64,000 bases of DNA, taken from NCBI GenBank assembly GCA_948566455.1, contig CAOYQO010000001.1, forward strand, positions 1-64,000. The letters run 5' to 3'. Positions within the stretch are counted from its first letter, which is position 1. Every line of letters starts with the position of its first letter. Positions 52,667 to 62,189 of the stretch are shown here, one piece after another. A program made the translations under genes and the position numbers. The notes under the pieces are model-generated. The model searched no databases. It was not told the origin of the DNA and saw only the letters and a program-made list of their open reading frames with translations. Source of the stretch: an uncultured Phocaeicola sp. Lineage in GTDB: Bacteria; Bacteroidota; Bacteroidia; Bacteroidales; Bacteroidaceae.

Positions 52667-53998
52667 ATGAGAAAATTTTCGTTGATTAGCTTTATGATGC
52701 TAATCGTTTCAACTTCAACTTTTGCAGGAGGTCTTCTTACGAATACAAATCAGCATGCAGCTTTTCTTCGTATGCTATCTCGCGGTGCTACCACTGAAAT
52801 AGACGGTGCGTTGTCCAACCCCGCAGGTTTAGCCTTTTTGCCGAATGACGGTTTTCATATGTCTTTGAGTATTCAGAGTGCTTTCCAAACAAGGAATATC
52901 GATGCTTCGTGCGAAGGTCTGGGGCTGAATAAGTATTATGAGGGTAAGGCATCTGCGCCTGTCATCCCCAGTTTGTTTGCTGCTTATAAGATGGGTGACT
53001 GGACGATCTCCGGCTTTTTCGGTATTACCGGTGGCGGAGGAAAGGCTTCGTTTGACGACGGTCTTCCTATGTTCGATGCTATGGTGATAGGCGGATTGGG
53101 AGCCCAAAAAATTCCAAGCAATGCCTATTCGCTGAAAAGCTACATGGATGGCAAGCAGTACATCTATTCTGTGCAGTTGGGTTTGACTTATAAGATAACG
53201 GAATGGCTTTCTGCTTTTGCGGGTGGTCGGATGAACTACTTTACCGGTGGTTACCAAGGTGCATTGAAAGCCAGTGCTGCCGTAGATTTGCCTTCTCCTG
53301 CCGGAGGAACGATACCTGTTGGTACGGAGCTTATCGGCATAGACTTGGATTGTGACCAGACCGGATGGGGATTTACTCCGGTTATCGGCTTGGATGCCAA
53401 GTGGGGCAAGCTGAACATTGGTGCAAAGTATGAGTTCATGACTAACCTGAACATTGAAAATTCCACTAAAGCGAACTCGCTTCGCATGATTGGTGCCGCT
53501 GAAACTGAATTGGCGGATTACAAGCATGGTGTGAATACTCCGAATGATATCCCTTCCATGCTTTCTATAGCTGCTTCATATGAGTTTCTTCCGGTATTGC
53601 GTGCATCTGTAGAATACCACTTCTTTGATGATAAAAGTGCAGGAATGGCTGGTGGCAAGCAGGAGTTTCTGACAAAGGGAACAAACGAATATCTGGCCGG
53701 TATTGAGTGGGATGTAACCAAACATCTGACTTTGAGTTGTGGAGGTCAGATCACAGACTATGGATTGTCTGACAATTACCAGAGCGACACCAGTTTCTCT
53801 TGTGATTCTTATACTCTGGGTTTTGGTGCCAAGTTGAATTTAACTGAAAGAGCTGCCCTGAACGTTGGGTACATGTGGACTACTTATGATGATTATACTA
53901 AAAAATCTCAGAACTATAATAATACCGGATTGAGTGGTACAAATATCTACAGCCGTACAAACAAGGTGTTTGGCGCTAGTATCAACTACAGATTCTGA
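52667..53998 (+). CDS. OmpP1/FadL-family outer-membrane transporter
   Basis: A 443-residue protein with a signal peptide (about 1-20, ending TFAGG). The N-terminal region has the FadL family pattern, including ALSNPAGLAFLPNDGFHMSL. The rest alternates as beta-strands and ends with a strand and terminal Phe (ASINYRF), as in outer-membrane barrels. FadL proteins carry hydrophobic molecules such as fatty acids across the outer membrane; the ligand here is unknown. It has its own -7 box and a strong terminator. Confidence 0.87.
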   Translation: MRKFSLISFMMLIVSTSTFAGGLLTNTNQHAAFLRMLSRGATTEIDGALSNPAGLAFLPNDGFHMSLSIQSAFQTRNIDASCEGLGLNKYYEGKASAPVIPSLFAAYKMGDWTISGFFGITGGGGKASFDDGLPMFDAMVIGGLGAQKIPSNAYSLKSYMDGKQYIYSVQLGLTYKITEWLSAFAGGRMNYFTGGYQGALKASAAVDLPSPAGGTIPVGTELIGIDLDCDQTGWGFTPVIGLDAKWGKLNIGAKYEFMTNLNIENSTKANSLRMIGAAETELADYKHGVNTPNDIPSMLSIAASYEFLPVLRASVEYHFFDDKSAGMAGGKQEFLTKGTNEYLAGIEWDVTKHLTLSCGGQITDYGLSDNYQSDTSFSCDSYTLGFGAKLNLTERAALNVGYMWTTYDDYTKKSQNYNNTGLSGTNIYSRTNKVFGASINYRF

Positions 53999-54023
53999 TT
54001 TCATAATTACTTTATATATAGCA

Positions 54024-54066
54024 GAAGCCGTCTCGAAACATTGTTTTGAGGCGGCTTCCTTGATTT
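54024..54066 (+). terminator. Rho-independent terminator of the FadL-like gene
   Basis: GAAGCCGTCTCGAAA pairs with TTTTGAGGCGGCTTC (two wobbles) over 5 nt, followed by CTTGATTT. It lies between convergent genes and probably serves both. Confidence 0.8.
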
Positions 54067-54077
54067 ATGTATCTGAT

Positions 54078-55358
54078 TTAGAAAGAATATTGTACCAACA
54101 AATTCATCCGGTTGGCATGGTGCGTTGAATTATTGAAATCTGTACGCCAGCCGCGAAGGTATTCAGCACCTACTTGCATATTCGGAGTAACATTCCAGAA
54201 TACATTGGTTACGAGATATTGTCCGTAACGGTAACTACTGGGTTGATCGTTGGGATAACCGTTCTCCGAATACAATCTGGACATACTGTAAGTAGTGGAT
54301 ACAAACACTTTCGGGCAGATGTTATACTGTGCCCCGGCAAACCAGCCCAGCATAGGCAATGCCTGCATCTTTCCTTCTTTTTCGGGATTGGGAACGATGT
54401 CTACATTCAGATTGCTTATGTCATTCAGATACTGTCCGATACCTTTTCCATAAGTAGCCTGCCCGAAGATTTCCCATTTCTTACTGAGATTGAATGAGGT
54501 AGATGCCTGTATACCCCATCCGGTAACGTCGGATGCATGATCGCTGAGCGTACTGGTGTATGTCATGCTGCGAACGAGGCCACCTACACGAAGATGACTG
54601 TTGGCTCCCCAACCATATTGGGCGTAAGCGGTGAAGTCCGGCATACGTTGTTGGGCTACGCTGAGTTGATCGTTTGTAGTACCATCTACACTGGGCACCT
54701 CTATGGATGCATGGAAACGCCAGTTCTTCAGGCCTTTGTAAGTGTAAGCCAGTTGAGTGGCGCGATAGAAAGTAGCACCGTTAGGGCCTTGGAAGTCAAT
54801 AGTGGAAGGTAATGCAGCCAAATCCATGAAACCACCGTAGGTATAACCTACTGTCACATTGCGGAACGACATATATGCGTTTCGCAGCTGGAATACTTTG
54901 TCCCCACCACGGAAGTTACCGGCAGTGTACACTACGAAATCACCCAGCAGCTTAGTATGTCCTACCAGTTTCAGGAAGATGGTGGAAGTGCTTGCATCCA
55001 TCTGGAACTGGTTCTTTACTTTACTGGCATTCGGAATGTAGGCCGGGATGAAATCCATATTATCTACAATGCCGCCAAAGTCATACTCGGCAGTGGCACG
55101 CACATATCCTCCGATACCAAGGGCGAATTTTCCTTTTTTATCCATCAACAGGAAGCGGGGTGCCTGTGGATCGTGGATGTACCTGAACTGTGATTCGTTC
55201 ATGATACGGACGATCTCGTCGCCTGCTTTGTCGATGGTAACCATGACGATGCCATTAGATGCTTCGTTGTCAATAATCACTTTTTCTTGTGCTTTAGCCA
55301 CAGACGGAACAAGGCCGATGGTGCACAACAGAAACATTACTTTAAAGATTGTCTTCAT
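54078..55358 (-). CDS. DcaP-like outer-membrane porin
   Basis: A 426-residue protein from the ATG at 55358, chosen because it gives a clean signal peptide ending in VAKAQ; the frame is open upstream to 55511 without signal character. The mature N-terminus is short and non-barrel (to about residue 60), followed by GIGGYVRATAEYDFGG and a series of beta-strands ending LLVQYSF, with the terminal Phe of outer-membrane barrels. DcaP porins take up dicarboxylates or other small anions in other bacteria; the substrate here is unknown. It lies 76 bp downstream of the heme-propeller gene on the same strand. Confidence 0.8.
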   Translation of the reverse strand: MKTIFKVMFLLCTIGLVPSVAKAQEKVIIDNEASNGIVMVTIDKAGDEIVRIMNESQFRYIHDPQAPRFLLMDKKGKFALGIGGYVRATAEYDFGGIVDNMDFIPAYIPNASKVKNQFQMDASTSTIFLKLVGHTKLLGDFVVYTAGNFRGGDKVFQLRNAYMSFRNVTVGYTYGGFMDLAALPSTIDFQGPNGATFYRATQLAYTYKGLKNWRFHASIEVPSVDGTTNDQLSVAQQRMPDFTAYAQYGWGANSHLRVGGLVRSMTYTSTLSDHASDVTGWGIQASTSFNLSKKWEIFGQATYGKGIGQYLNDISNLNVDIVPNPEKEGKMQALPMLGWFAGAQYNICPKVFVSTTYSMSRLYSENGYPNDQPSSYRYGQYLVTNVFWNVTPNMQVGAEYLRGWRTDFNNSTHHANRMNLLVQYSF

Positions 55359-55434
55359 TATTAAGTTAGGTTTTGGTGAATGCCCATTGAACAACCTAAA
55401 TGAAAAAAGGTTGAGTAGAAGAATGACGGATATG

Positions 55435-56898
55435 TTATTTTTTGATTGATTTGTAGCGGAGGTTCTCCGTTTCTTTACCGAAATAGGCTTTTTGCAATTC
55501 ATGGGCATCATACTTCTCGGCTGTATTGTAAAGTTCTGGTATATTATAAGACTTGAACGTATTCAGATAAACTTCCGGATTTTCTTGTGGAAGAAGAAAC
55601 GCTTTACTTACGCTTCCATCTTGGGATACATGGGCAAAGTAAGGACGCCCATATACCCGGTCGTCTCGTTTGGAGGCGAAAGCTATCCATTGGGAATTAC
55701 TGCTCCAGGAATGATAGGAATCAGAGTACCGTCCGTTTGTTTCTTCCATTTTATCAATCTTTCCGGTAGAAAGCTCCAGCATCCAAAGGTCTGTTTCCGG
55801 ATGCCAGATGGGGAAAGTACCATAATCGGATACGGAGAACAGCAGGTATTTGCCGTCCGGTGAGCATTTGGGAAAACTTACGGATTTCCCTTCGGATGAA
55901 GCTCGGAAGACTTCGTGAATACTATCACCCAATTGTCCGGTTTGAGGATTAAAGGAGATGGAGTAGAGGTCATAGCGCATATGACGGGTACTGTCCGGCT
56001 GAGGGATATAGGGTGCCCGGCAGAAATAGATAATATGGTTATCAGCAGAGAAACAAGGGAAGGTTTCCTGATATTCCGTTCCGCTGATACCGGGGTTATC
56101 GGTAACCGTTCCCTGTTCAAAATCTATCAGGATAAGATCACTACATTTATCGAAAACTTCCAGACGTTCGGTGCGATAGCTGTGCAGAATAGGGATAATT
56201 TCGGCTGTGGTGAATATGCCGAAACGCCCGTCCTGGGAAATCTCTCCATAGACAGCACCGGCTGTATGATCTGTTTTGGTGTTGATTTTCCGTAATTGCC
56301 CGTCACGACTATAAATTGTACCTCCCTTACTGCCACGCATATGCATAAATGTAGTGGGATTGGCTGCACGGTTGGATGTATGGCAATTGATACAGCTATG
56401 ATCTGTAATATTGTTATCGGCCAGAAGGCGGGTATCGAAATTCTCAAGGTTACGTTCGCAAACTTGCAGCATGTTCCATATCTCATAAGCCGGCTCTATC
56501 AGGCGATAGCTGAGATATCGGTCTATGCTGTCGGGTGAGATGTACCAATAGAAATCTTTGTAATGTATTTTTTGTTGCGAGATATGGGCGTAGACAGACA
56601 CAGACAGTGTATCCCCTTTTTCATCCGCAAGCATCTTTTTCCATTTCTTTATGGGGAACTGGAGCCTGTAGGACTGGCTGTCGAATTGATACTCTTTCTT
56701 TCCCTGGATAATAACGGAGAGGTTTGCCGCACCTTCCAGTTGGAAGTTCAGCGGAGCGATGTTGCAGGGTACGGTGATATCTGTATAGTCAGGAAACAGG
56801 AGCGGCTGTTCGGGACAGTCGGTGTAAGCCTGAAGTAAACGTTTTCCACAGGAGAAAAGCGTCAGGGTTGCAATGAACAGGATGATAGCTCTTTTCAT
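55435..56898 (-). CDS. PD40/TolB-like beta-propeller lipoprotein with a CXXCH heme motif
   Basis: A 487-residue protein from the ATG at 56898. The signal ends with the lipobox LFSC (Cys17). A CINCH motif (169-173) is a c-type heme attachment site. A beta-propeller of PD40/WD40-like blades follows (about 225-450: ISQDGRFGIFTTAE, FPCFSADNHIIYF, FPKCSPDGKYLLFSV). The gene overlaps the upstream DUF6057 gene by ATGA. It is probably an envelope electron-transfer or sensor lipoprotein, but no function is established. A possible axial ligand such as a distal Met or His cannot be assigned. Confidence 0.75.
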   Translation of the reverse strand: MKRAIILFIATLTLFSCGKRLLQAYTDCPEQPLLFPDYTDITVPCNIAPLNFQLEGAANLSVIIQGKKEYQFDSQSYRLQFPIKKWKKMLADEKGDTLSVSVYAHISQQKIHYKDFYWYISPDSIDRYLSYRLIEPAYEIWNMLQVCERNLENFDTRLLADNNITDHSCINCHTSNRAANPTTFMHMRGSKGGTIYSRDGQLRKINTKTDHTAGAVYGEISQDGRFGIFTTAEIIPILHSYRTERLEVFDKCSDLILIDFEQGTVTDNPGISGTEYQETFPCFSADNHIIYFCRAPYIPQPDSTRHMRYDLYSISFNPQTGQLGDSIHEVFRASSEGKSVSFPKCSPDGKYLLFSVSDYGTFPIWHPETDLWMLELSTGKIDKMEETNGRYSDSYHSWSSNSQWIAFASKRDDRVYGRPYFAHVSQDGSVSKAFLLPQENPEVYLNTFKSYNIPELYNTAEKYDAHELQKAYFGKETENLRYKSIKK

Positions 56899-58625
56899 GG
56901 TTTCAGTTGTGCATAATAGTAATAGAACCAATATGTTTTTCCGAATAACTTTTCCAAAGCCCGCCCGTCTCCTTTGGCATCTTCGTATATGGAGAGGTAT
57001 TGCAGACAGTCTTTGTAAACTTTAGCAGAGATGCGATAATGCTTCAGTTGCTCCTGCGGGTTTTCTTTCTCATTCATACATGCTATCAATGCTTCCTGAT
57101 AGAGACGGGATGGAAGCGAACCGAATGTCGGATAATAGTAACGGTCATAATCCTTCTTGAAAAGCTGCAGATCTTTATTCAATAGGTGGAAGCATAAGAG
57201 GTAGTCGGCAGCCATCTTGTTTTGAGGATTACTTTCGATTAAATTAACCAGTGAAGTACGCCATTGGTTGGCGGAGAACAACGTATCTTGTTGTGGAAGC
57301 ATCCGACGTTTATGGGTCCAGTAAGGGATGGAATCACATTGACCGGATTTAATAAGTTCCAATCGCTCTTTTGCCCAGCTCCGGTGCAAGGAAGTATGGG
57401 ACAACATGCGTAGATACTTTTGGGCAACTGAATAATCTTCGTTGATAATGGCAATTTCCGCCAGTTTCCGTACCATGCGCGAAGAACGCTGATGCGGGGT
57501 AAATGTCATAGCAAGCATGGCAGAGTGCTGGGCTTGTGCCATGTCACCGCATTCCATGAGGGCATCGGGACTTGCCATGGCGTATATATAGCCTGTTGAT
57601 TCGTTGATTTGTAGTAGAAGCCCATGGAAAGCTGGCTGATAATGTAGCATTAATTCATCGCAGAGCTTGTCTTGGCGGGCATAAGCGAGATTTGTATAGT
57701 AGGTACTGAGATAGGTTGGGTAGGAGTTATCCTTGTTGAGCCGGATTACCTTATCCCAGTGTCCGAAGTAGGCTTCGGATGAAAAGGCGAGTGTTTTTTC
57801 TTCGGAGGCGTTGTGTGCCTTGGTTATGGTAATTGTACCCAGGGTAAGGATTGTAAATAGTGCAATCCATTGCTTACACTGCCGGGAAATAAAAACCGGC
57901 AGGAGGGAGAGTAGCAGAAAAACTTCTGTCAGGAGGAATACAAAAGGCTGACGCAGCATGTATCCGCTTATCAATGGATAGAAGTATGATTGGCGGGGAG
58001 TTAAAAAATAGAAATAACTACCTCCGATAGGTATGAGGAGGGAGATGAGTAGCAGAAAGAAGGATAACTTGTAATTGTTGAAGTGCTTGCACTCATAAAT
58101 TGTGGCTAAAATGACATATGCAAAGAAGTGTGCCCCTACGGCGCAATAGAGGATGGTAAGCATAACTACGTGGAGTATTCCCCTCGTATGTGTTGATGTG
58201 CTCAATGTTGACAGTGAGAATGCCCAGACGCTGCACATTAGTCCAAGTGACATGGAAAGGGGATATTCTAAATGGCAGGATAACGCCCATTCGGCAACTA
58301 TGGGCAGTAATGCCCAGAGGGATACATGGCTGGTGATGCCGGTCTTACGTAATGCTATCCGGAGTCCCAGCCAGGTGAACACAAAAGTGAGGGTTAATAT
58401 ACTGCTTCCACCACCTGTCCACAGGAAAAACTGAGTAAGATAATCGCCACAGATTTCGGTCAGGAATGCCGGTTTCTGTAAGTACGTTTGTAGAAAGTCC
58501 GGTTGGAGTACGCATAGTGTTATCTGTTCTTTATAATGCAGATGATATGGATAGAAGTAAAAGAAGAATATCCAGCAGGCTATAAAGAATAGGTAGACAA
58601 AGATACTGTTTATTTGTTTTCTCAT
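56895..58625 (-). CDS. DUF6057-type multi-spanning membrane protein
   Basis: A 576-residue protein from the ATG at 58625, chosen because it gives an ATGA overlap with the upstream gene; an ATG at 58640 is also in frame. The N-terminal half has about nine membrane helices (residues 8-280). The soluble C-terminal half (about 290-576) has TPR-like helical pairs. This matches the Bacteroidales DUF6057 family, of unknown function. It is the middle gene of a coupled operon with the DUF4369 lipoprotein and the heme-propeller. Confidence 0.75.
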   Translation of the reverse strand: MRKQINSIFVYLFFIACWIFFFYFYPYHLHYKEQITLCVLQPDFLQTYLQKPAFLTEICGDYLTQFFLWTGGGSSILTLTFVFTWLGLRIALRKTGITSHVSLWALLPIVAEWALSCHLEYPLSMSLGLMCSVWAFSLSTLSTSTHTRGILHVVMLTILYCAVGAHFFAYVILATIYECKHFNNYKLSFFLLLISLLIPIGGSYFYFLTPRQSYFYPLISGYMLRQPFVFLLTEVFLLLSLLPVFISRQCKQWIALFTILTLGTITITKAHNASEEKTLAFSSEAYFGHWDKVIRLNKDNSYPTYLSTYYTNLAYARQDKLCDELMLHYQPAFHGLLLQINESTGYIYAMASPDALMECGDMAQAQHSAMLAMTFTPHQRSSRMVRKLAEIAIINEDYSVAQKYLRMLSHTSLHRSWAKERLELIKSGQCDSIPYWTHKRRMLPQQDTLFSANQWRTSLVNLIESNPQNKMAADYLLCFHLLNKDLQLFKKDYDRYYYPTFGSLPSRLYQEALIACMNEKENPQEQLKHYRISAKVYKDCLQYLSIYEDAKGDGRALEKLFGKTYWFYYYYAQLKP

Positions 58626-59251
58626 GGTTCGGGTTTCCATTTTTCTATTCCAAGTCTTTTTAAATCATTGGCTTGCTGTTCATTGAACATGTGCTCAAGC
58701 GTCATGAATAAGTATCCTCCTAACGGATTCAGATTCTGTTTAATGAAACAGAACGTAGAGTCACCAAAACTTTCGTAGATGCTATCCCTTTGTTTCTTCA
58801 GGATTGCTGTAATGGTACTGTCTTTCTTATTTTTATTGATTTTCTGCGATAGTAAGGCTGCTTTTTCACCGGCAGATTCCATTTGTTCTTTCCAGTGTTG
58901 CAGTTGGTTATTGAGTGGAGTGCCGATACCGGAACTATTCATACCCATGTTGGCATGCAGCGTTCCTTCTTCTGCCACAACGAGCAGACGTTGTATAGGT
59001 GCATTTGCCCGCCTGCTGATAACAATATCGTAAATAGCGGAATCTGCCGGAATGGAAAAGGAGAAAGTTCCGTTTACAATATAGGCAGAATCTACTGTTT
59101 CCGGAGTGGGATGGGGGCGTGGAACCAAATATATGATTTGCCCGTTGTATTCCGAAGATACCACTCCTTCGATATTCATCAGTTTCTTTGCTATCGGCTG
59201 ACAACTGCTGATGCAAAATAGTAAGATAAGATAAAAGAAATGTTTATTCAT
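58622..59251 (-). CDS. DUF4369-type lipoprotein
   Basis: A 209-residue protein. The signal ends with the lipobox ISSC (Cys17). The DUF4369 beta-domain (about 27-110) includes GQIIYLVPRP and DSAYIVNGTFSFSIPAD. A helical C-terminal part follows. DUF4369 often forms the N-terminus of TlpA-like thioredoxins, but no thioredoxin domain is present here. It overlaps the DUF6057 gene by ATGA and opens the operon. A large-loop terminator separates it from the upstream chitinase gene. Confidence 0.75.
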   Translation of the reverse strand: MNKHFFYLILLFCISSCQPIAKKLMNIEGVVSSEYNGQIIYLVPRPHPTPETVDSAYIVNGTFSFSIPADSAIYDIVISRRANAPIQRLLVVAEEGTLHANMGMNSSGIGTPLNNQLQHWKEQMESAGEKAALLSQKINKNKKDSTITAILKKQRDSIYESFGDSTFCFIKQNLNPLGGYLFMTLEHMFNEQQANDLKRLGIEKWKPEP

Positions 59252-59283
59252 ATCGGCTTGTCTTTTCTGTTATCTTTAGAAAA

Positions 59284-59361
59284 AGGAGGCTGCTCCATTT
59301 ATATATTTTTTCACTCATGAATGAAGATCGCAAAATCATCCGGTGGGTGGAACAACCTCCT
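59284..59361 (-). terminator. Large-loop terminator of the chitinase operon
   Basis: On the minus strand AGGAGGTTGTTCCA (59361-59348) pairs with TGGAGCAGCCTCCT (59297-59284), two pairs being G-U, over a 50-nt loop. The stem runs into TTTTTC. It lies just after the chitinase gene. Confidence 0.65.
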
Positions 59362-59383
59362 GTATCCGTGTTAAGTTAGAGTA

Positions 59384-61255
59384 TTATAAGTTTGCTTTGG
59401 CCCATGCTGTAATCAGTTTGTTTTCATTGGAGTTCCAAGCTTCCTTATAAAGGTCGCGTACCACATCGAGCCACTTAATGCTGCGGGTCTCTTTAGAATC
59501 ACTTGTTCCTACATCAACGGCGCCGCCGTATGCTTTATAATCTTCACGCAGGGTACCACAAATACGAGCATAGGTCCCGGTATATGTGTTCAGGTCATTG
59601 TTGGTTACCTTAACATCGTAGTTGAGTTGATCGTCCGTGCAACTGTAATTTCCCGGATGGGCAGGATTTTCGGTAGCCCACTTGGAACGGTCTGCTGCAT
59701 ACACGGTGACTCCGTCCTTGAAGAGATAAGGATAATATCCTGAGTTGTCCATGTCTTCATATACAATGCCGCATACTGGGAACTGAGCTCCCGATTGCAA
59801 TTGTATATGCTTCAATACAGCTGCCATCGCATCCGTATCGGTGTCACCTTTTGCTTTCCATACGGCAGTTGCAATCCAGGTTGCAAGTTTTTCGGCTGTA
59901 GGATTGAGCATGTATACCTTGCCTTTTTTCTGAACGCCGGTTTGCACGTCCTTGCCGGTTGAATATTCGTAAAGCCTAACCGGGTATCCTTCATAATTAG
60001 GATAGGTGGTCGTTTCCTCTATCAGTGTTCCCGCCATGTATTGACCGGTGCTGATTATCTTGTCGCAACTGGTGACGAGTGTTTTGTAACCATCCGAATT
60101 GTTTATGAAGTCATGTAATTGGGCGTCTTTGTCTTCCTGCATTACGGCATTCCAGAGTGCATTGCGTAGTGTTCCCTGGTTATCATCACCATCGTAATCC
60201 CAGAACATCATACCTTTCATGCCTAATCCTAAAAGCCATGTACCTTTTGCGGCAATGCTTCGGGGATTGTCATAACCACAATAGAATACTCCGTTCTTGG
60301 TAACGTACGGAACGCTGCCCTCTTCATCCCAATTATCAATGACATAGCCTTCGCCTGCGCTTAAGTCGACAATGTCTCTGTAATTGATAGAACCACCGGA
60401 GTTGAAATGTGCTCTTCCATAGAATGGAATACCCAGGACTAATTTATTGGCAGGTACACCGGCACTCAGATATTCGTTGACTGAACGCTGGCAATCCCAA
60501 GTAGCACTTGGTTTGTTCAATGGTGATTGATGGCCGGGGGCACCTACTAAGTCGTACGTCATAATGTTGACGAAGTCCACATAGGGGTCTACAGCTTTCA
60601 CATCGATATACTTCCATCCTGCTCCTTGCGGTTGCTTGTTCTTGCAATACCCGGCGTAGGTCAGTAAAGTGGAACTTGATAGTGTTTCGCGCAGATCTTT
60701 CATTAACAGAGTGAAATTCTCTACGTCAACCAACGGGTCGTAGGCGTTACTGCCGAAAGTCATGCCGGGAAATTCCCAGTCGATATCAATGCCGTCTATG
60801 CCTTCCTGCTGAACGAACTTTTTGCAATCTTGTGCGAATTGTTTACGCATCTCGGGACTTTTTGCCAGGGCGGAGAAACCACCGTCTTGGGAATTACCGG
60901 TATTAGAGACACTATTTGTAAAAGAGAGTAATATCTTTAAATTGCTATTTCTTTCTTTTAACTTCTTCACTTGATTGAAACGTTCCTTGTCACCTTGCAA
61001 GTCAAACTTTTGATAGACATTGTTCTTAACATAAAGTTCGGCGAAAGCATAATTGATATGCGTCATGTAAGTGGGGTCGGGAAGCATTTTGCCATAGTAG
61101 GTCACATAACCTAATGCGACGCGTCCGTTAACTCTCTCTGCCATGTTGTTCACTTCCGGAGGCCCGAAACTGGGTACACCGGTGATGTAGTCGTCATCGT
61201 GACAGGAACTCAGTCCTAATATAATAGCTATTACAATAAATATAATCTTTTTCAT
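59384..61255 (-). CDS. GH18 chitinase lipoprotein with extra C-terminal domain
   Basis: A 623-residue protein. The lipobox LSSC (Cys18) marks a surface or periplasmic lipoprotein. The GH18 barrel (about 45-370) has the catalytic DxxDxDxE motif: Asp154, Asp157, Asp159 and Glu161 in GIDGIDIDWEFPG. It also has NIMTYDLVGAPGHQSPLN and LGIPFYGRAHF. These features fit a chitinase or a related endo-beta-N-acetylglucosaminidase. Residues about 375-623 form an additional domain I do not recognise. It belongs to a locus with a glycan-binding lipoprotein and SusD. A terminator follows. Confidence 0.88.
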   Translation of the reverse strand: MKKIIFIVIAIILGLSSCHDDDYITGVPSFGPPEVNNMAERVNGRVALGYVTYYGKMLPDPTYMTHINYAFAELYVKNNVYQKFDLQGDKERFNQVKKLKERNSNLKILLSFTNSVSNTGNSQDGGFSALAKSPEMRKQFAQDCKKFVQQEGIDGIDIDWEFPGMTFGSNAYDPLVDVENFTLLMKDLRETLSSSTLLTYAGYCKNKQPQGAGWKYIDVKAVDPYVDFVNIMTYDLVGAPGHQSPLNKPSATWDCQRSVNEYLSAGVPANKLVLGIPFYGRAHFNSGGSINYRDIVDLSAGEGYVIDNWDEEGSVPYVTKNGVFYCGYDNPRSIAAKGTWLLGLGMKGMMFWDYDGDDNQGTLRNALWNAVMQEDKDAQLHDFINNSDGYKTLVTSCDKIISTGQYMAGTLIEETTTYPNYEGYPVRLYEYSTGKDVQTGVQKKGKVYMLNPTAEKLATWIATAVWKAKGDTDTDAMAAVLKHIQLQSGAQFPVCGIVYEDMDNSGYYPYLFKDGVTVYAADRSKWATENPAHPGNYSCTDDQLNYDVKVTNNDLNTYTGTYARICGTLREDYKAYGGAVDVGTSDSKETRSIKWLDVVRDLYKEAWNSNENKLITAWAKANL

Positions 61256-61261
61256 AAGGCA

Positions 61262-62167
61262 TTATTCTTTGGATTCATAATATACATACCAACCATAGTC
61301 GTCCCAGTCGCCCCCACCTGTGTATTTTTGTGGGTGATACAGAGTGATATATTCATCAGTCAATGTAAGTATCCAGAAAACATTGTCTTTTCCTTTGCTC
61401 TGGCCGAGGTCATCATAATTGCTGCCGATAACAGGAATATTGGTAGTCAGTCTGCCCTGAACCAAGTCTTCCGGTTGGTCACGGTCGAATCCGAAAGTTC
61501 CTTCATTCATCAGATTGCCGCTCTTGTCATAAGTCTTCACTTTGGTTCCCTGAATTTCGAATACTATCTTCTGATCTCCTGCCTGTGCAAGGTTTACTGA
61601 TCCCCACCATGCAAAATTAGATTCCGGAGTATATCCTGAACTGGTATATTTCCATCCACCATGTGCTCCCATGTTGCAGACCGATCCCCATTTTACTTCG
61701 CGGAATCCCCATGCTTTGGTTGCATCGGCATCAGCTTTGTCTTTGGCTCCGGTAAATAGCCCCATCCATTCATCAAACACATTGGTGACTGTCACGGTAA
61801 AGATATCACTGGTTACAATTTTACCATTAGAAATAGCTTCATAATATATCTCATAAGTTCCGTTGGCACCATATATGATCGTATCATTATCGCTGCCGGT
61901 AATCTTTGTGCCGACTCCATAGTGCCAGATACCTCCCAATTCAGGACGGTTGTTTTTGAGTACTACATATTGATCTCCTTCTACAGCGTCATCTTGGTTG
62001 GGAATAGGCTGGGTGACGGATAATATGTTGTTCAGTTCTTCCTTGCTGATAGGGTCTCCGGCATTAGTAATGTATTTATCGCGTAAGGATTCATCTTCCA
62101 TAGGGTCGCAGGCTGTGACTATAGCCATTGCTGCGAATAATAATAGTATTGCTTTTAATGTTTTCAT
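61262..62167 (-). CDS. Surface glycan-binding-type lipoprotein
   Basis: A 301-residue lipoprotein (lipobox VTAC, Cys20). A beta-rich N-terminal domain containing TYEIYYEAISNGKIVTSDIFTVTVT resembles the Ig/PKD-like parts of Bacteroides surface glycan-binding proteins, and the C-terminal half contains aromatic-rich loops (GGDWDDYGWYVYYES). It lies between the SusD-like gene (22 bp) and the chitinase gene (6 bp), so it probably binds the same N-acetylglucosamine-based polymer. The assignment rests on context plus domain character. Confidence 0.7.
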   Translation of the reverse strand: MKTLKAILLLFAAMAIVTACDPMEDESLRDKYITNAGDPISKEELNNILSVTQPIPNQDDAVEGDQYVVLKNNRPELGGIWHYGVGTKITGSDNDTIIYGANGTYEIYYEAISNGKIVTSDIFTVTVTNVFDEWMGLFTGAKDKADADATKAWGFREVKWGSVCNMGAHGGWKYTSSGYTPESNFAWWGSVNLAQAGDQKIVFEIQGTKVKTYDKSGNLMNEGTFGFDRDQPEDLVQGRLTTNIPVIGSNYDDLGQSKGKDNVFWILTLTDEYITLYHPQKYTGGGDWDDYGWYVYYESKE

Positions 62168-62189
62168 ATCATTGAGATTTTAAATGGCA

